Of a stretch of DNA of 64,000 nucleotides, positions 50,107 to 60,700 are shown piece after piece (positions within the stretch are counted from its first letter, which is position 1; the number at the start of each line of letters is the position of its first letter). The notes below the pieces were generated by a model, which worked only from the letters and a program-made list of their open reading frames with translations, was not told the DNA's origin and searched no databases. The DNA is from Chelatococcus composti. Lineage in GTDB: Bacteria > Pseudomonadota > Alphaproteobacteria > Rhizobiales > Beijerinckiaceae. The stretch is taken from the NCBI RefSeq assembly GCF_014201415.1, contig NZ_JACHEH010000005.1, forward strand, positions 1-64,000. The letters run 5' to 3'. The translations under genes and the position numbers were made by a program.

Positions 50107-50934
50107 TCAGTGCTGGAGCGTGCTGGCGCGATCGGCCGGCGCAAAGGTGCGGTAGAGCCACTCCGTGAGCGGCAGGGCGACGAAAAGGCCGGCGTAGAGC
50201 CCGGTGGCGTAGGTCAGGATGTTGCTCGCCGCGGCGAGGGCGAGGATCAGATCCTTCTGGTCCGGCACCACAGCGGCGAGGCCGCCGGTGCAGGCTGCGA
50301 GCATCGAGCCCGAGCCGACGCCGCAGGACATGGCGAGTGCGCGCACGTCGAAGATGCCGAGCCCGTGGATGAGCGGCGGCATGATGGCGAAGATGAAGGT
50401 GCCGATCAGCGTGCCCGTGGCATAGACGCCCATGGCGCCCGCGCCCTCGGGGCTGTTGAGGCCATACTTGTCAGCGATGAGAGCAAGGTTCGGCTCGCGG
50501 TCGATGGAATAGCTCGCGCCCACCGCCTCGCGGCCCATGCGCAGGAGGAAGACGGCAACGGGGAAGGCGACGACGATCGTGCCGAGATTGCCGATCTCCT
50601 GCAGGATGAGCGCCGGCCCCGCAGCGATGATCTCCTTGATCTGCGGCCCCACCGTGGTGCCGAAACGGGCGATGAAGGGCATGATCGCAATGGTGATCAT
50701 GGTCCCGGCGAGCTTCGTCGCCTTGTGGTTGAGGACCTTGCCGGTCACCTTCAGCACGTTGGGATTGAAGATGATGCCCAGTGCAAAGGCATAGAGGATC
50801 GGCAGGAGGATCACCGCTGCGATGCCGATCGGCACGCGGATGAGCCCGATGTACTCCGACACGAGGACGATGGCGAGAACCGCCAGATGAAGAACAATCG
50901 CGGGACCGATCGCCCCGCCGCGGCTGGTAGCCAT
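50107..50934 (-). CDS. DUF3100 membrane protein, putative carrier subunit
   Basis: A 275-residue protein with about eight hydrophobic segments. The ATG at 50934 follows AGAGGGGG. The first part (LVSEYIGLIRVPIGIAAVILLPILYAFALG) and MSCGVGSGSMLAACTGGLAAVVPDQKDL near residue 195 fit the DUF3100 pattern; glycine-rich reentrant stretches of this kind are usual in secondary carriers. The function of the family is not known to me. It is the first gene of the operon with a second small membrane protein, two dehydrogenases and a LysR regulator. Confidence 0.75.
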   Translation of the reverse strand: MATSRGGAIGPAIVLHLAVLAIVLVSEYIGLIRVPIGIAAVILLPILYAFALGIIFNPNVLKVTGKVLNHKATKLAGTMITIAIMPFIARFGTTVGPQIKEIIAAGPALILQEIGNLGTIVVAFPVAVFLLRMGREAVGASYSIDREPNLALIADKYGLNSPEGAGAMGVYATGTLIGTFIFAIMPPLIHGLGIFDVRALAMSCGVGSGSMLAACTGGLAAVVPDQKDLILALAAASNILTYATGLYAGLFVALPLTEWLYRTFAPADRASTLQH

Positions 50935-51060
50935 GAGCAGACCCCCTCTGTGGCGCCGGCCGTCGCTGATTCTCGAACGCTCGCGCCCACGATCAGGCCG
51001 GCAACGAGGCACAATGCCGGCAAAAATGCGTTGCGGATAGAACTCTTTTCGCGCACGAGA

Positions 51061-51077
51061 GTTGCTTTGTGAGCAAC
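51061..51077. promoter_or_regulatory. LTTR-type box upstream of the DUF3100 operon
   Basis: GTTGC-TTTGTGA-GCAAC is a perfect 5-7-5 inverted repeat and contains the T-N11-A core of LysR boxes. It is 127 bases upstream of the DUF3100 start in a 186-base gene-free region. The LysR gene at the end of the operon is the obvious candidate to bind it. Confidence 0.5.
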
Positions 51078-51120
51078 ACACGGCACGCGACCACCCTGGG
51101 AAGGCAGCCGGGCCCCCGCT

Positions 51121-51881
51121 TCAGGTCTTGAGGCGGTAGCCCGTGCGGAAGATCCAGCTGACCGCCACAAGGCAGAGCACGAGAAAGACGAGCGTCATCC
51201 CCACGCTTACGGCGATGTTGACGTCCGAGGTGCCGAAGAAGCTCCAGCGGAAGCCGCTGACGAGATAGACGACCGGGTTGAACAGGCTCACCGTGCGCCA
51301 GAAGGGCGGCAGCATGTCGATGGAATAGAAGCTGCCGCCGAGGAAGGTGAGCGGCGTGACGATGAGCAGCGGCACGAGCTGCAGCTTCTCGAAGTTGTCC
51401 GCCCAGATGCCGATGACGAAGCCGAGGAGGCTGAACGTCACCGCCGTCAGGACGAGGAACGTCACCATCCAGAAGGGATGCTCCACGCGCAACGGCACGA
51501 ACAGGGCCGCCGTCGCCAGGATGATGAGGCCGAGGATGATCGACTTCGTCGCCGCCGCACCGACGTAGCTCACCACGATCTCCATGGGCGAGACCGGCGC
51601 CGACAACACCTCGTAGATGGTGCCGACGAAGCGCGGGAAGTAGATGCCGAACGAGGCGTTGGAGACGCTGTGAGTGAGGAGCGTCAGCATGACGAGCCCG
51701 GGCACCAGGAACGAGCCGTAACCGACGCCGTCGATCTCCGCCATGCGCGGGCCGATGGCCGCACCGAAGACGACGAAATAGAGCGATGTGGAGATGACGG
51801 GCGAAACGATGCTCTGCAGCAGGGTGCGCCCGGCACGCGCCATCTCGAAGCGGTAGATGGCGCTGACGGCGTAGAGGTTCA

Positions 51882-51882
<1 letters not shown>
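51121..51882 (-). CDS. ABC-2 type exporter permease
   Basis: A 253-residue membrane protein with six helices, of the NodJ/DrrB type. The long segment [23 protein letters not shown] is the usual cytoplasmic coupling helix region, and [20 protein letters not shown] is the ABC-2 signature near the C-terminus. It pairs with the ATPase encoded directly upstream: the ATPase TGA and permease ATG share a base. Such pairs export lipids, drugs or polysaccharide; nothing in the context defines the substrate. Confidence 0.9.
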
Positions 51883-52805
<923 letters not shown>

Positions 52806-53042
52806 GGCGGGCAAGATAACGGCTGCGCGGGCCGACGCGACGAGTTTTTTGTGCCCGGCAGTCACCGGCCTGTGCCGTTCGCGCGGGCGGAGGATGCGAC
52901 CGTCCGCAATACGTGCCGAGATGGACGGGCGGAAAACCATTTGCCGTTGGGCGGGAAGCGTTGCGTGCCGCGGGCCTCGGACACGCAGCTGCACGAGATC
53001 TTCGCCATCGCATTCCCGCCAATGGTGGAGATCGGCCGCCCT

Positions 53043-54074
53043 TCAGAAGGCGAGCTGGACCTTCATCGCCTGGTTGCGGTCCGAGGCGAGCTCGAAGGCC
53101 TCCGTCGCGCGCTCGAACGGCAGAATGGCCGTCAACAGCGGCTTGACGTCGATGGCGCCGCCGCCGAGCAGCGCGACGGCAAGCTCGAACTCGCGGTCGA
53201 AGCGGAAGGTGCCGCGCAGCTGCAGCTCCTTCGCCACGAGCACGTTGATCGGCAGGGCGCCGTCGCCGCCGAGGCCGAGCTGGACGATCACGCCGCCCGG
53301 CCGCATGACATCGAGCGCTCCGGCCAGCGCCGCCGCGCTGCCCGAAGCCTCGAAAAGAACGTCGATCGTGCCCTTGTCACGGGCATAGACGGACAGCGCC
53401 TCGGGCTCCTCGGCCACGTTGACGGCACGCGTGATGCCGAGGCGCTCCGCCACGACGAGCGGAGCCGCGGCCACGTCGGTCACGATGATCTCTGCCGCGC
53501 CGGCGTGGCGCGCAACGAGCGCTGCGAGCGCGCCGATGGGACCGCAGCCGGTGATGAGGACACGTGCGCCGAGCAGGTTGCCGGCCCGGCTCGCGGCATG
53601 GAGGCAGACCGCCAGCGGCTCCGCCATCGCGGCTTCGGCCATCGACAGCGTGTCGCTCAGCGGAACGGCCTGGGCGGCATCGACCGTAAGGCTCTGCCGG
53701 AAGCCGCCCTGTACATGGGGAAAGCGCATGGCGCTGCCGAGGAAGCGCATGTCGAGACATTGGTTGCGCTGCCCGCCGAGGCAGAAGCGGCACGCGTTGC
53801 ACGGACGGCTCGGATTGACCGCCACGCGCATGCCGGGAACGAGATGCGAGACGCCGGCACCCACCTCCTCGATGACGCCGGCGACCTCGTGGCCGAGCGC
53901 CATCGGCTCCCTGATGCGCACGGTGCCGAAGCCGCCGTGGCGGTAGTAGTGCAGGTCGGACCCGCAGATGCCGCCGGCCTCGATGCGCACGCGCACCTCG
54001 AGCGGCGCGGGCGGGACGATGGGCACCTCTTCAATCCTCAGATCCCGGGGAGCGTGGATGACGACACCGCGCAA
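53043..54074 (-). CDS. idnD: L-idonate 5-dehydrogenase-like zinc alcohol dehydrogenase
   Basis: A 343-residue medium-chain zinc dehydrogenase. I choose the TTG at 54074 (LRGVVIHAPRDLRIEE), with GAGG 7 bases upstream, because it gives the length of E. coli IdnD (343) and its N-terminal pattern. Zn ligands: CGSDLHYY (Cys), ALGHEVAG (His-Glu), and the structural Zn Cys set in PCNACRFCLGGQRNQC. The NAD motif is TGCGPIGALAALV. GICGSDLHYYRHGGFG is the usual mark of idonate dehydrogenases. It would convert L-idonate to 5-ketogluconate. It is divergent from an MFS transporter. Confidence 0.82.
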   Translation of the reverse strand: MRGVVIHAPRDLRIEEVPIVPPAPLEVRVRIEAGGICGSDLHYYRHGGFGTVRIREPMALGHEVAGVIEEVGAGVSHLVPGMRVAVNPSRPCNACRFCLGGQRNQCLDMRFLGSAMRFPHVQGGFRQSLTVDAAQAVPLSDTLSMAEAAMAEPLAVCLHAASRAGNLLGARVLITGCGPIGALAALVARHAGAAEIIVTDVAAAPLVVAERLGITRAVNVAEEPEALSVYARDKGTIDVLFEASGSAAALAGALDVMRPGGVIVQLGLGGDGALPINVLVAKELQLRGTFRFDREFELAVALLGGGAIDVKPLLTAILPFERATEAFELASDRNQAMKVQLAF

Positions 54075-54150
54075 GACACACCTCGCTGAAAACACCGTGG
54101 CTCGGAGCACAGTCATCATGCGCCGCGGGGACCAGTATCGGCATGCAGGG

Positions 54151-54165
54151 GCTGCATGATGCAGC
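54151..54165. promoter_or_regulatory. 15-bp dyad in the idnD/MFS divergent promoter
   Basis: GCTGCAT-G-ATGCAGC is a perfect 7-1-7 inverted repeat in the 208-base gap between the divergent starts. Its CTGCAT core is shared with the 18-bp palindrome at 437-454. No regulator gene lies next to it, so the binding protein is unknown. Confidence 0.35.
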
Positions 54166-54282
54166 GCCCATCCATGCGCCGCCCTCACGTCCGGCCCGAT
54201 GACGAAACGTCTGGACCAGAACACGATAGCAGTACGCCCGAGACCCGCTTATGGAAGAAGCCCCAAGCCGCCGGAGCCGCCC

Positions 54283-55491
54283 GTGACCGACACGCCCGCC
54301 GCAACCGCCAGATCCCAGGCCGAGACCACGGCCTTCCTCGTGATCGCGGCGGTGAGCCTGTGCCATCTCATCAACGACGTCATGCAGTCGCTGCTGGCGG
54401 CGATCTATCCGATGCTGAAGCGGGACTACGGGCTCGACTTCTGGCAGGTCGGGCTCCTGACCATGACCTTCCAGGGCACGGCCTCGCTGCTGCAGCCGAT
54501 GATCGGGCTCTATACCGACAAGAAGCCGATGCCCTATTCGCTGCCCGTGGGCATGGGCTCCACCTTCCTCGGCCTCATGGTGCTCGCCTTCGCCAGCGAC
54601 TACCTGCTCCTCGTCTGCGGTGCGGCGCTCATCGGCATCGGCTCGGCCGTCTTCCACCCGGAGGCGTCGCGCGTCGCGCGCCTCGCTTCGGGCGGGCGCT
54701 ACGGCCTTGCCCAGTCGCTCTTCCAGGTGGGCGGCAATTTCGGCTCGTCGCTCGGCCCCCTGCTCGCCGCCTTCATCGTCGTGCCCCGCGGCCAGGCGAG
54801 CGTCGCCTGGTTCTCGGTCATCGCCTTCGTCGGCATGGCCATCCTGTGGCAGGTCGGCGGCTGGTACGCACGCTACCAGGCCAGGGCGAAGCAGCGGCCG
54901 AAGACAACGCGCCCCGTCACCATCGCGCGGCACAAGGTCGTCCTCGCGCTCGCCATCCTCGCCATCCTGACCTTCTCGAAAAACGTCTACACGGCGAGCA
55001 TCTCGAGCTTCTACACCTTCTATGTGATCGACCGCTTCGGCGTGTCCGTGCAGATGTCGCAGGTGATGCTGTTCGTCTACCTTGGCTCGGCGGCCCTCGG
55101 CACCATCATCGGCGGCCCCATCGGGGACCGCATCGGCGCCAAGGCGGTGATCTGGATCTCCATCCTCGGCGTGCTGCCGTTCACCCTCGCCCTGCCCTAC
55201 GCCAGCCTCGAATGGACGATTGTGCTCTCGGCCATCATCGGCCTCGTGCTCGCGTCCGCCTTTCCGGCCATCGTCGTCCTGGCGCAGGAGCTCGTCCCCG
55301 GCCGCGTCGGCATGGTCGCCGGCATCTTCTTCGGCCTCGCCTTCGGCACGGCCGCCGTCGCGGCAGCGCTGCTCGGCATCGTGGCGGATGCAAAGGGCAT
55401 CGGCTTCGTCTACTGGCTGTGCTCCTTCATGCCGATGCTGGGGCTCCTCACCGTCTTCCTGCCCAACCTGAGACGCGCCCCCGTGGCCTGA
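54283..55491 (+). CDS. MFS transporter, fosmidomycin-resistance (Fsr) type
   Basis: A 402-residue protein with 12 membrane segments. The GTG at 54283 (GGAG 8 bases upstream) is chosen; an ATG at 54199 would add 28 residues. The pattern SLCHLINDVMQSLLAAIYPMLKRDYGLDFWQVG and GIGSAVFHPEASRVARLASGGRYG is typical of the Fsr/RosA branch, where these are the first and fourth segments. Members pump out fosmidomycin or other small acids. The neighbouring idonate dehydrogenase gives no obvious link. Confidence 0.85.
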   Translation: MTDTPAATARSQAETTAFLVIAAVSLCHLINDVMQSLLAAIYPMLKRDYGLDFWQVGLLTMTFQGTASLLQPMIGLYTDKKPMPYSLPVGMGSTFLGLMVLAFASDYLLLVCGAALIGIGSAVFHPEASRVARLASGGRYGLAQSLFQVGGNFGSSLGPLLAAFIVVPRGQASVAWFSVIAFVGMAILWQVGGWYARYQARAKQRPKTTRPVTIARHKVVLALAILAILTFSKNVYTASISSFYTFYVIDRFGVSVQMSQVMLFVYLGSAALGTIIGGPIGDRIGAKAVIWISILGVLPFTLALPYASLEWTIVLSAIIGLVLASAFPAIVVLAQELVPGRVGMVAGIFFGLAFGTAAVAAALLGIVADAKGIGFVYWLCSFMPMLGLLTVFLPNLRRAPVA

Positions 55492-55577
55492 CGAAGACTG
55501 CACCGCATCCCAAAGGCTCCCGCCGCCGTCCTCGCCGGGTCCGGCGGCAAGCCCTTGTGTCCTGTGCGGGCCGCCAT

Positions 55578-55609
55578 TCCCTGCCAGCCCAGGTCCCTGC
55601 CAGCCCAGG
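55578..55609. repeat. 16-bp exact tandem duplication
   Basis: TCCCTGCCAGCCCAGG occurs twice in direct succession (55578-55593 and 55594-55609) in the gap between the MFS and ohr genes. It is a simple recent duplication; no function is evident, though a third partial copy (GGCCAGCCC) follows. Confidence 0.8.
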
Positions 55610-55629
55610 CGGGCCAGCCCTCGCCTGAC

Positions 55630-55688
55630 TTGACAGCGCAGCATCCCTGCATCATTTATATCGCACGCGATGAACTCGCGCACGATAT
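55630..55688 (+). promoter_or_regulatory. Promoter and candidate OhrR operator of ohr
   Basis: TTGACA (55630-55635) is a perfect -35 box; AT-rich TTTATA (55655-55660) is the best -10, though the 19-base gap is long. Immediately downstream are ATCGC-AC-GCGAT (55660-55671) and, enclosing it, ATATCG (55658-55663) with CGATAT (55683-55688). A dyad at this position would block transcription, as OhrR repressors do for ohr genes. No ohrR gene is in the window. Confidence 0.45.
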
Positions 55689-55725
55689 TGAAGCACAACG
55701 CCCCCTGTCCCCGAAAGGAACTGCC

Positions 55726-56154
55726 ATGTCCGTGAACGTTCTCTACCGCACCTCCGCCCGCGCCACCGGCGGCCGCGACGGCCGCTCGGCAACGCTCGAC
55801 GGCGCTGTCGACGTCAGGCTCACCACGCCGAAGGAGCTGGGCGGACCCGGCGGTGACGGCGTCAATCCCGAGCAGCTGTTCGCCACCGGCTACGCCGCCT
55901 GCTTTCTCGGCGCCATGAAGTTCGTCGCCTCCCAGGGCGGCGGCCCCAAGGTCCCGGCCGACGCCGCCGTCACCGCGACGGTTGGCATCGGGCCACGCGC
56001 AGCCGGCGGCTTCGGCCTCGACATCGCGCTCGAGATCTCGCTGCCCGGCGTCGAGCGCTCCGCCGCCGAGGCACTCGTCGCCAGGGCGCACGAGGTCTGC
56101 CCCTATTCCAACGCCACCCGCAACAACGTGGACGTGCGGCTTTCCGTCGTGTGA
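55726..56154 (+). CDS. ohr: Organic hydroperoxide resistance protein (OsmC/Ohr family)
   Basis: A 142-residue thiol peroxidase that reduces organic hydroperoxides. The ATG at 55726 follows GAAAGGAA. The two redox Cys are in GYAACFLGAM (about residue 60) and HEVCPYSNATRNNVDV (about residue 124), and the Arg-bearing N-terminal part is YRTSARATGGRDGRS. The NPEQLFATGYAACF motif and length are those of Ohr rather than OsmC. It is a single gene between two hairpin/gap regions and is expected to respond to lipid peroxides. Confidence 0.93.
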   Translation: MSVNVLYRTSARATGGRDGRSATLDGAVDVRLTTPKELGGPGGDGVNPEQLFATGYAACFLGAMKFVASQGGGPKVPADAAVTATVGIGPRAAGGFGLDIALEISLPGVERSAAEALVARAHEVCPYSNATRNNVDVRLSVV

Positions 56155-56160
56155 ACCTCC

Positions 56161-56188
56161 GGCGCCCCTCCCCGCCCGGAGGGGCGCC
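56161..56188 (+). terminator. Terminator hairpin of ohr
   Basis: GGCGCCCCTCC-6 bases-GGAGGGGCGCC: a perfect 11-bp stem that starts 6 bases after the ohr stop, followed by CGGCCTTGTGG, a poor T-tract. The remaining gap to 56462 has no gene that I can support. Confidence 0.65.
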
Positions 56189-56462
56189 CGGCCTTGTGGC
56201 CGCCGACGGCACTATCCGATCGAGCGATTTTCGACCAAACTTCCATCGGAATTCGGGAGGTCCACCCGCCGGCCGGCGGCCAGTCCGGCAAATAAAACAG
56301 CTCGAAAATACAACGAGATGCTACCGCTCTTGCAGCGGTGTGCCGCTGCCGGCGGTGGCTTGCTGCTTAGCTGCGGCCTGTCGTCTGCCAAGCTTTTCGG
56401 CAGCGTGGCGGATGTTGCAGGCGCATGATCGTGCTAGTCTTTCCACCGGGCGGGAGCGAGGC

Positions 56463-57787
56463 GTGCTGGTGGACGAGAGCGATCTTTTCTACCTCACCGA
56501 TGATATGCCTCACGAGGAAGAGGCCAGCAGGACGCGACCTTGGACGGTTGCCGTCATCGATGATGACTGGGCCGTGCACGAGGCGACCCGCTTCGCCCTG
56601 CGGGATTACCGGCTCGACGGGCGCGGCCTCGAGATCCTCACCGCCGCCTCGGCCGCCGAGGGCCGCAGGCTCGTCACCGAGCGACCCGACATCGCGGTCA
56701 TCCTGCTCGATGTCGTCATGGAGCGCGACGATGCCGGCCTAAGCCTTGTCGATTTCATCCGTCACGAGCTCGGCAACGAGACGGTGCGCATCATCCTGCG
56801 CACCGGCCAGCCCGGTCAGGCGCCGGAGCGCCGCATCGTCATCGACCACGATATCAACGACTACAAGGCCAAGACCGAACTCACGGCCGACCGGCTCTTC
56901 ACCACGCTGACGGCAGCCCTGCGCAGCTATGCCCAGCTCAAGCGTCTCGAGGTGGCGCGCCGCGAACTCGCCGAGGCGAATGCCCTGCTCGAGCAGCGCG
57001 TGGCCGAGCGCACCGCCAGCCTGCGCGCGAGGCCAACGAGCGCCTTGCCTCCCGCAGCGCCGAGCTTGCCCGCGCCAACCGCCTCAAGTCCGAGATGCTC
57101 GGCACCATCGCGCACGACCTCAAGAACCCGCTCGGCATCATCCTCGGGCGCATGGAGATGCTGGACGACCTCCTGGCGCTGGAGCCGCCACCGCGCGAGG
57201 CCATCCGCGCACAGGTGGAGCACGTGCGCGGCTCGGCCCGCCACATGGGCCGCATGATCGACGCGCTCATCGCCGATGCCATGGGCGATGCCCTCGACAT
57301 CACCCTGCACCGCGGCCCGGTCGACCTCGCCGCGCTCGCGGCCGACGTTGTCGCGAGCAACCGCATCCTCGCCGAGCGCAAGAACCAGCGGATCGCCCTC
57401 GCTGGCCCCGAGCACCTCATGCTGACCGGCGATGCCGACCGCCTGCGCGAGGCACTCGACAACCTCCTCTCCAATGCCATCAAGTACAGCCCTCCCGGCA
57501 CAGGCATCGCCGTGACGCTCGAGCGCGAGGCCGGAAACGCCGTCTGCCACGTGCGCGACGAAGGGCCGGGCCTGTCGGCCGAGGACGAGATGCGCCTCTT
57601 TGGCCGTTTCCAGCGCCTTTCGGCGCAGCCGACGGGCGGCGAGAGCGCGACCGGCCTCGGCCTGTTCATCACCCGCCGCATCGCCCAGCTGCACGGCGGC
57701 ACCGTGACCGCCCGCAGCGGCGGCCCGGGGCACGGCTCCACCTTCAGCCTCGTCCTACCCCTCGACAATGGTATCGACACGCCATGA
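56463..57787 (+). pseudogene. Receiver-histidine kinase hybrid with an internal frameshift
   Basis: From the GTG at 56463 (GGAG upstream) the first frame encodes a receiver domain (VAVIDDDWAVHEATRFAL; phosphoacceptor Asp in ILLDVVM; RIILRTGQPGQAPERR and DINDYKAKTELT, the pattern of DUF3369-associated receivers) and a coiled coil (ANALLEQRVAERTASL). The frame then fails. Near 57024-57029, in GCGCGCG, continuation needs a two-base deletion or one-base insertion; the second frame then gives ERLASRSAELARANRLKSEM, the H-box IAHDLKNPLGII, NLLSNAIKYSP, and DEGPGLS/TGLGLFIT of a kinase up to 57787. It is either a recent pseudogene, a sequencing slip, or two proteins. The stop overlaps the next gene's start. 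Confidence 0.7.
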
Positions 57788-60700
57788 ACACAGGGCCGCA
57801 CATCGCCGTGGTCGACGACGAGCTGGCAACCCGTGAGATGGTGGGCGACTACCTGCGCATGCACGGCTTTGCCGTGACGCTGTGCGACGGCGCCGCCAGC
57901 CTGCGCCATTTCATGGCGCGCCAGCAGCCGGACCTTGTGGTACTCGACCTCAACATGCCCGGCGAGGACGGGCTCTCGGTGGTGCGCCAGCTCAAGGCTT
58001 CAGGCGATGTGCCGGTCATCATGCTGACCGCCACGGCAAGCGCCATCGACAGGATCGTCGGGCTCGAGCTCGGCGCCGACGACTATCTTGCCAAGCCCTG
58101 CGAGCTTCGGGAGCTCGTCGCGCGCATCCGCTCGGTCCTGCGCCGCAGCGCCCGGTCCGCCCCTGCCCAGCCCGAGGCCGGGCGCAGTGTCCGCTTCGGC
58201 ACCAAGTGGTTCGACATCGACACCCACCGCCTGCGCGACGAGGACGGCCGCACGCAGCCGCTGACCAAGTCGGAGTTCCTGCTGCTCAAGGCCTTCGCCG
58301 ACCATCCGCGACGGGTGCTGTCGCGCGAGTATCTGCTTGACATCGCCGATGCGCGCGACGCCGAGGCCTTCGACCGGGCCATCGACGTGCGCATCACGCG
58401 CATCCGGCGCAAGATCGAGCCGGATCCGGCCAATCCGCGCTTCATCCGCACCGTCCGCGGCCTCGGCTACGCCTTTGAGCCGGACGGCGCCTTGCCCCGC
58501 GTTTCGTGCCCGACGGGGACACGAAACATCGTGTCATGCCGGAAAAGAAACGGCGCCTTGCCCCACCGGCGACGCAAAAGCCCCGCAACGGCGCGCGGGC
58601 AGGATGCCTGCCAGTCCGTAGGAGAGCTCATGCGGATCCGAAACAAGATCATGCTCGTGGGTGGCATTCCCATTGCGATCGCCGCCGGCATCGCCGTGGC
58701 CGCCTGGCTGCTGCTAAGCGAGGCCGAACGGGCCCGCAGCGGCGCCGTCCTCGCCGGCGCCATCTACCGCGACCTTCTGGTCGCCATGAGCGTGCGCGAC
58801 GACTATGTGGGCGCCAACCCGGCCGAGCGCGACCCGCATGCCGAGCGCTTCCGCGAGCTGGCGGCGCGGGCGCAGGTGCAGCTCGCATCGCTCGCTCCGC
58901 TCGCGCGCACGCAGGAGCAGCGCCGCGAGGTGACGAGCTTCCAGGACACGCTCGCCCGCTATGCCGCGCGCATGGACGACTACATCGCCGTGACGACGGT
59001 GAACGACCGGCTGATCGCCGAAATGTCGCTGCGCGCGGCAAGGCTCGTCACCCTGGCGGAGGAGGCACGCGCCCGGCAGCACGCATCCAATGCCGACATC
59101 ATCACCACCCTCACCGAGAAGGACCAGCAGCTGAGACGCCTGCGCGACATCGTCGACAGCGCCTACCAGCTGCGCGCCACCCTGTGGGGCCTGCAGACGG
59201 TGCTCCAGCGTCCGGATGGCAGCGACCCCAGCTTCGCTCTGGCGCAGATGCAGCACGCCGCGACCGGCCTCGGCGAGGCGCTGGGAACGCGGCGCGGCGG
59301 CGAGGCGCGCGAACTTGGCGACCTCTCGCGCGCCGCGGCGTCGGCGGAACGCGCGGATCTCGCCGCGATCACGGAGCGACTGCTTGCCTGGTGCGACCGC
59401 CTGCTCAAGATCGAGGTGACCGCCCAGCGCGCCCTTCAGGAGGAGGTAGCCCAGCTTCTCACCTATTCTGTCGAGGCCAACGAAACCGAGCAGGCGACAC
59501 AGAACGTCGCCGTCGCCACCCTCAGGCTCGGCCAGGAGACGCACGAGGCCCTGACCCGTCGCGACGCCGACCTCGCCGAGCGCAAGCTCGCGCGCAGCGG
59601 CGAGCTTGCCGACATCGCCGCCGCCCTGCCGATCTCGCCCCTCATCCAGACCGACATGATCGACGCCATCACCGAATGGCGCGAGCGGCTCGGCACCACC
59701 ATCGAGGGCATACGCAAGCAGAACGCGATGATCGCCGACATGGACCAGACGGCCGCGGCCATGGTGGCCAAGGCGCGCTCGCTCAACGACCTCTTCACGG
59801 GCGACGCCGACTGGCTCGGCGACTTCATCGGCCACGTGCTTGTCATCGGTGCGACCGTCGGCCTGCTCTTCGGCTCGGTGGCGGCCTTCGCGGCAGCACG
59901 CTCCATCACCATGCCGCTGCGCCGCCTGCAGGGCAGCATGCTCGCCCTCGCCGCCGATCCGCTCGCCGGCCGCATCGCCGAATCCGACCGGCGCGACGAG
60001 CTTGGCGACATGGCGCGGGCCGCCAACATCTTCGTCACCGAGATCAGCCGGCGCGAGCGCGACCTGCGCCAGGCCAAGGAAAGGACCGACGAGACCCTCG
60101 CCGAGCTGCGGCAGGCCCAGGCCGACCTCATCCAGGCCGAGAAGCTTGCCTCCCTCGGCCAGCTCGTCGCCGGCGTCGCACACGAGATCAATACGCCGCT
60201 CGGCATTGCCCTCACCACCGCCACGCTGCTGGGCGACGAGGCGCAGGAATTTGAGCGCGCGCTCAAGGGCAACCAGCTGCCGCGCTCGCGCCTCGCCCAT
60301 TTCCTCGACCGGATGAAGGAGGGCTCGCGCCTGCTCTTCGACAATCTCGGCCGGGCCAGCGACCTCGTGCACAGCTTCAAGCAGGTGGCGGTCGACCAGG
60401 TCAGCGACGAGCCTCGGCGCTTCGAGATGAAGGGCTGGCTCGAGGACGTGATCCGCAGCCTCGGGCCGCTGCTGCGCAAGACGCAGCATGCCGTCGCCAT
60501 CGACTGCCCGGCGCCGCTGCAGGTTGGCACCTATCCGGGGGCGCTGGCGCAGGTGCTGACCAACCTCGTCATCAACGCCGCCCTGCACGCCTACGACGAG
60601 GGCGAGAGCGGGCGCATCGCCATCACCGTGCGGGACGCGGGCGACCAGCTGCATCTCACCGTGAGCGACGACGGCAAGGGCATCGCCCCGCAGCACCTCG

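Noticed and set aside
52806-53042. Gene-free stretch between idnD and the ABC exporter ATPase, tested for a small gene
   Set aside because: Open frames there are extensions of the neighbours or antisense; no ribosome-binding site with a plausible protein was found.
55578-55609. Tandem 16-bp repeat as a CRISPR or attachment site
   Set aside because: There are only two adjacent copies with no spacer, no cas gene and no integrase nearby. It is a simple duplication.
54031-56091. Long minus-strand open frame opposite the MFS and ohr genes
   Set aside because: Low-complexity charged product with no motif. The plus-strand genes have ribosome-binding sites and family motifs.
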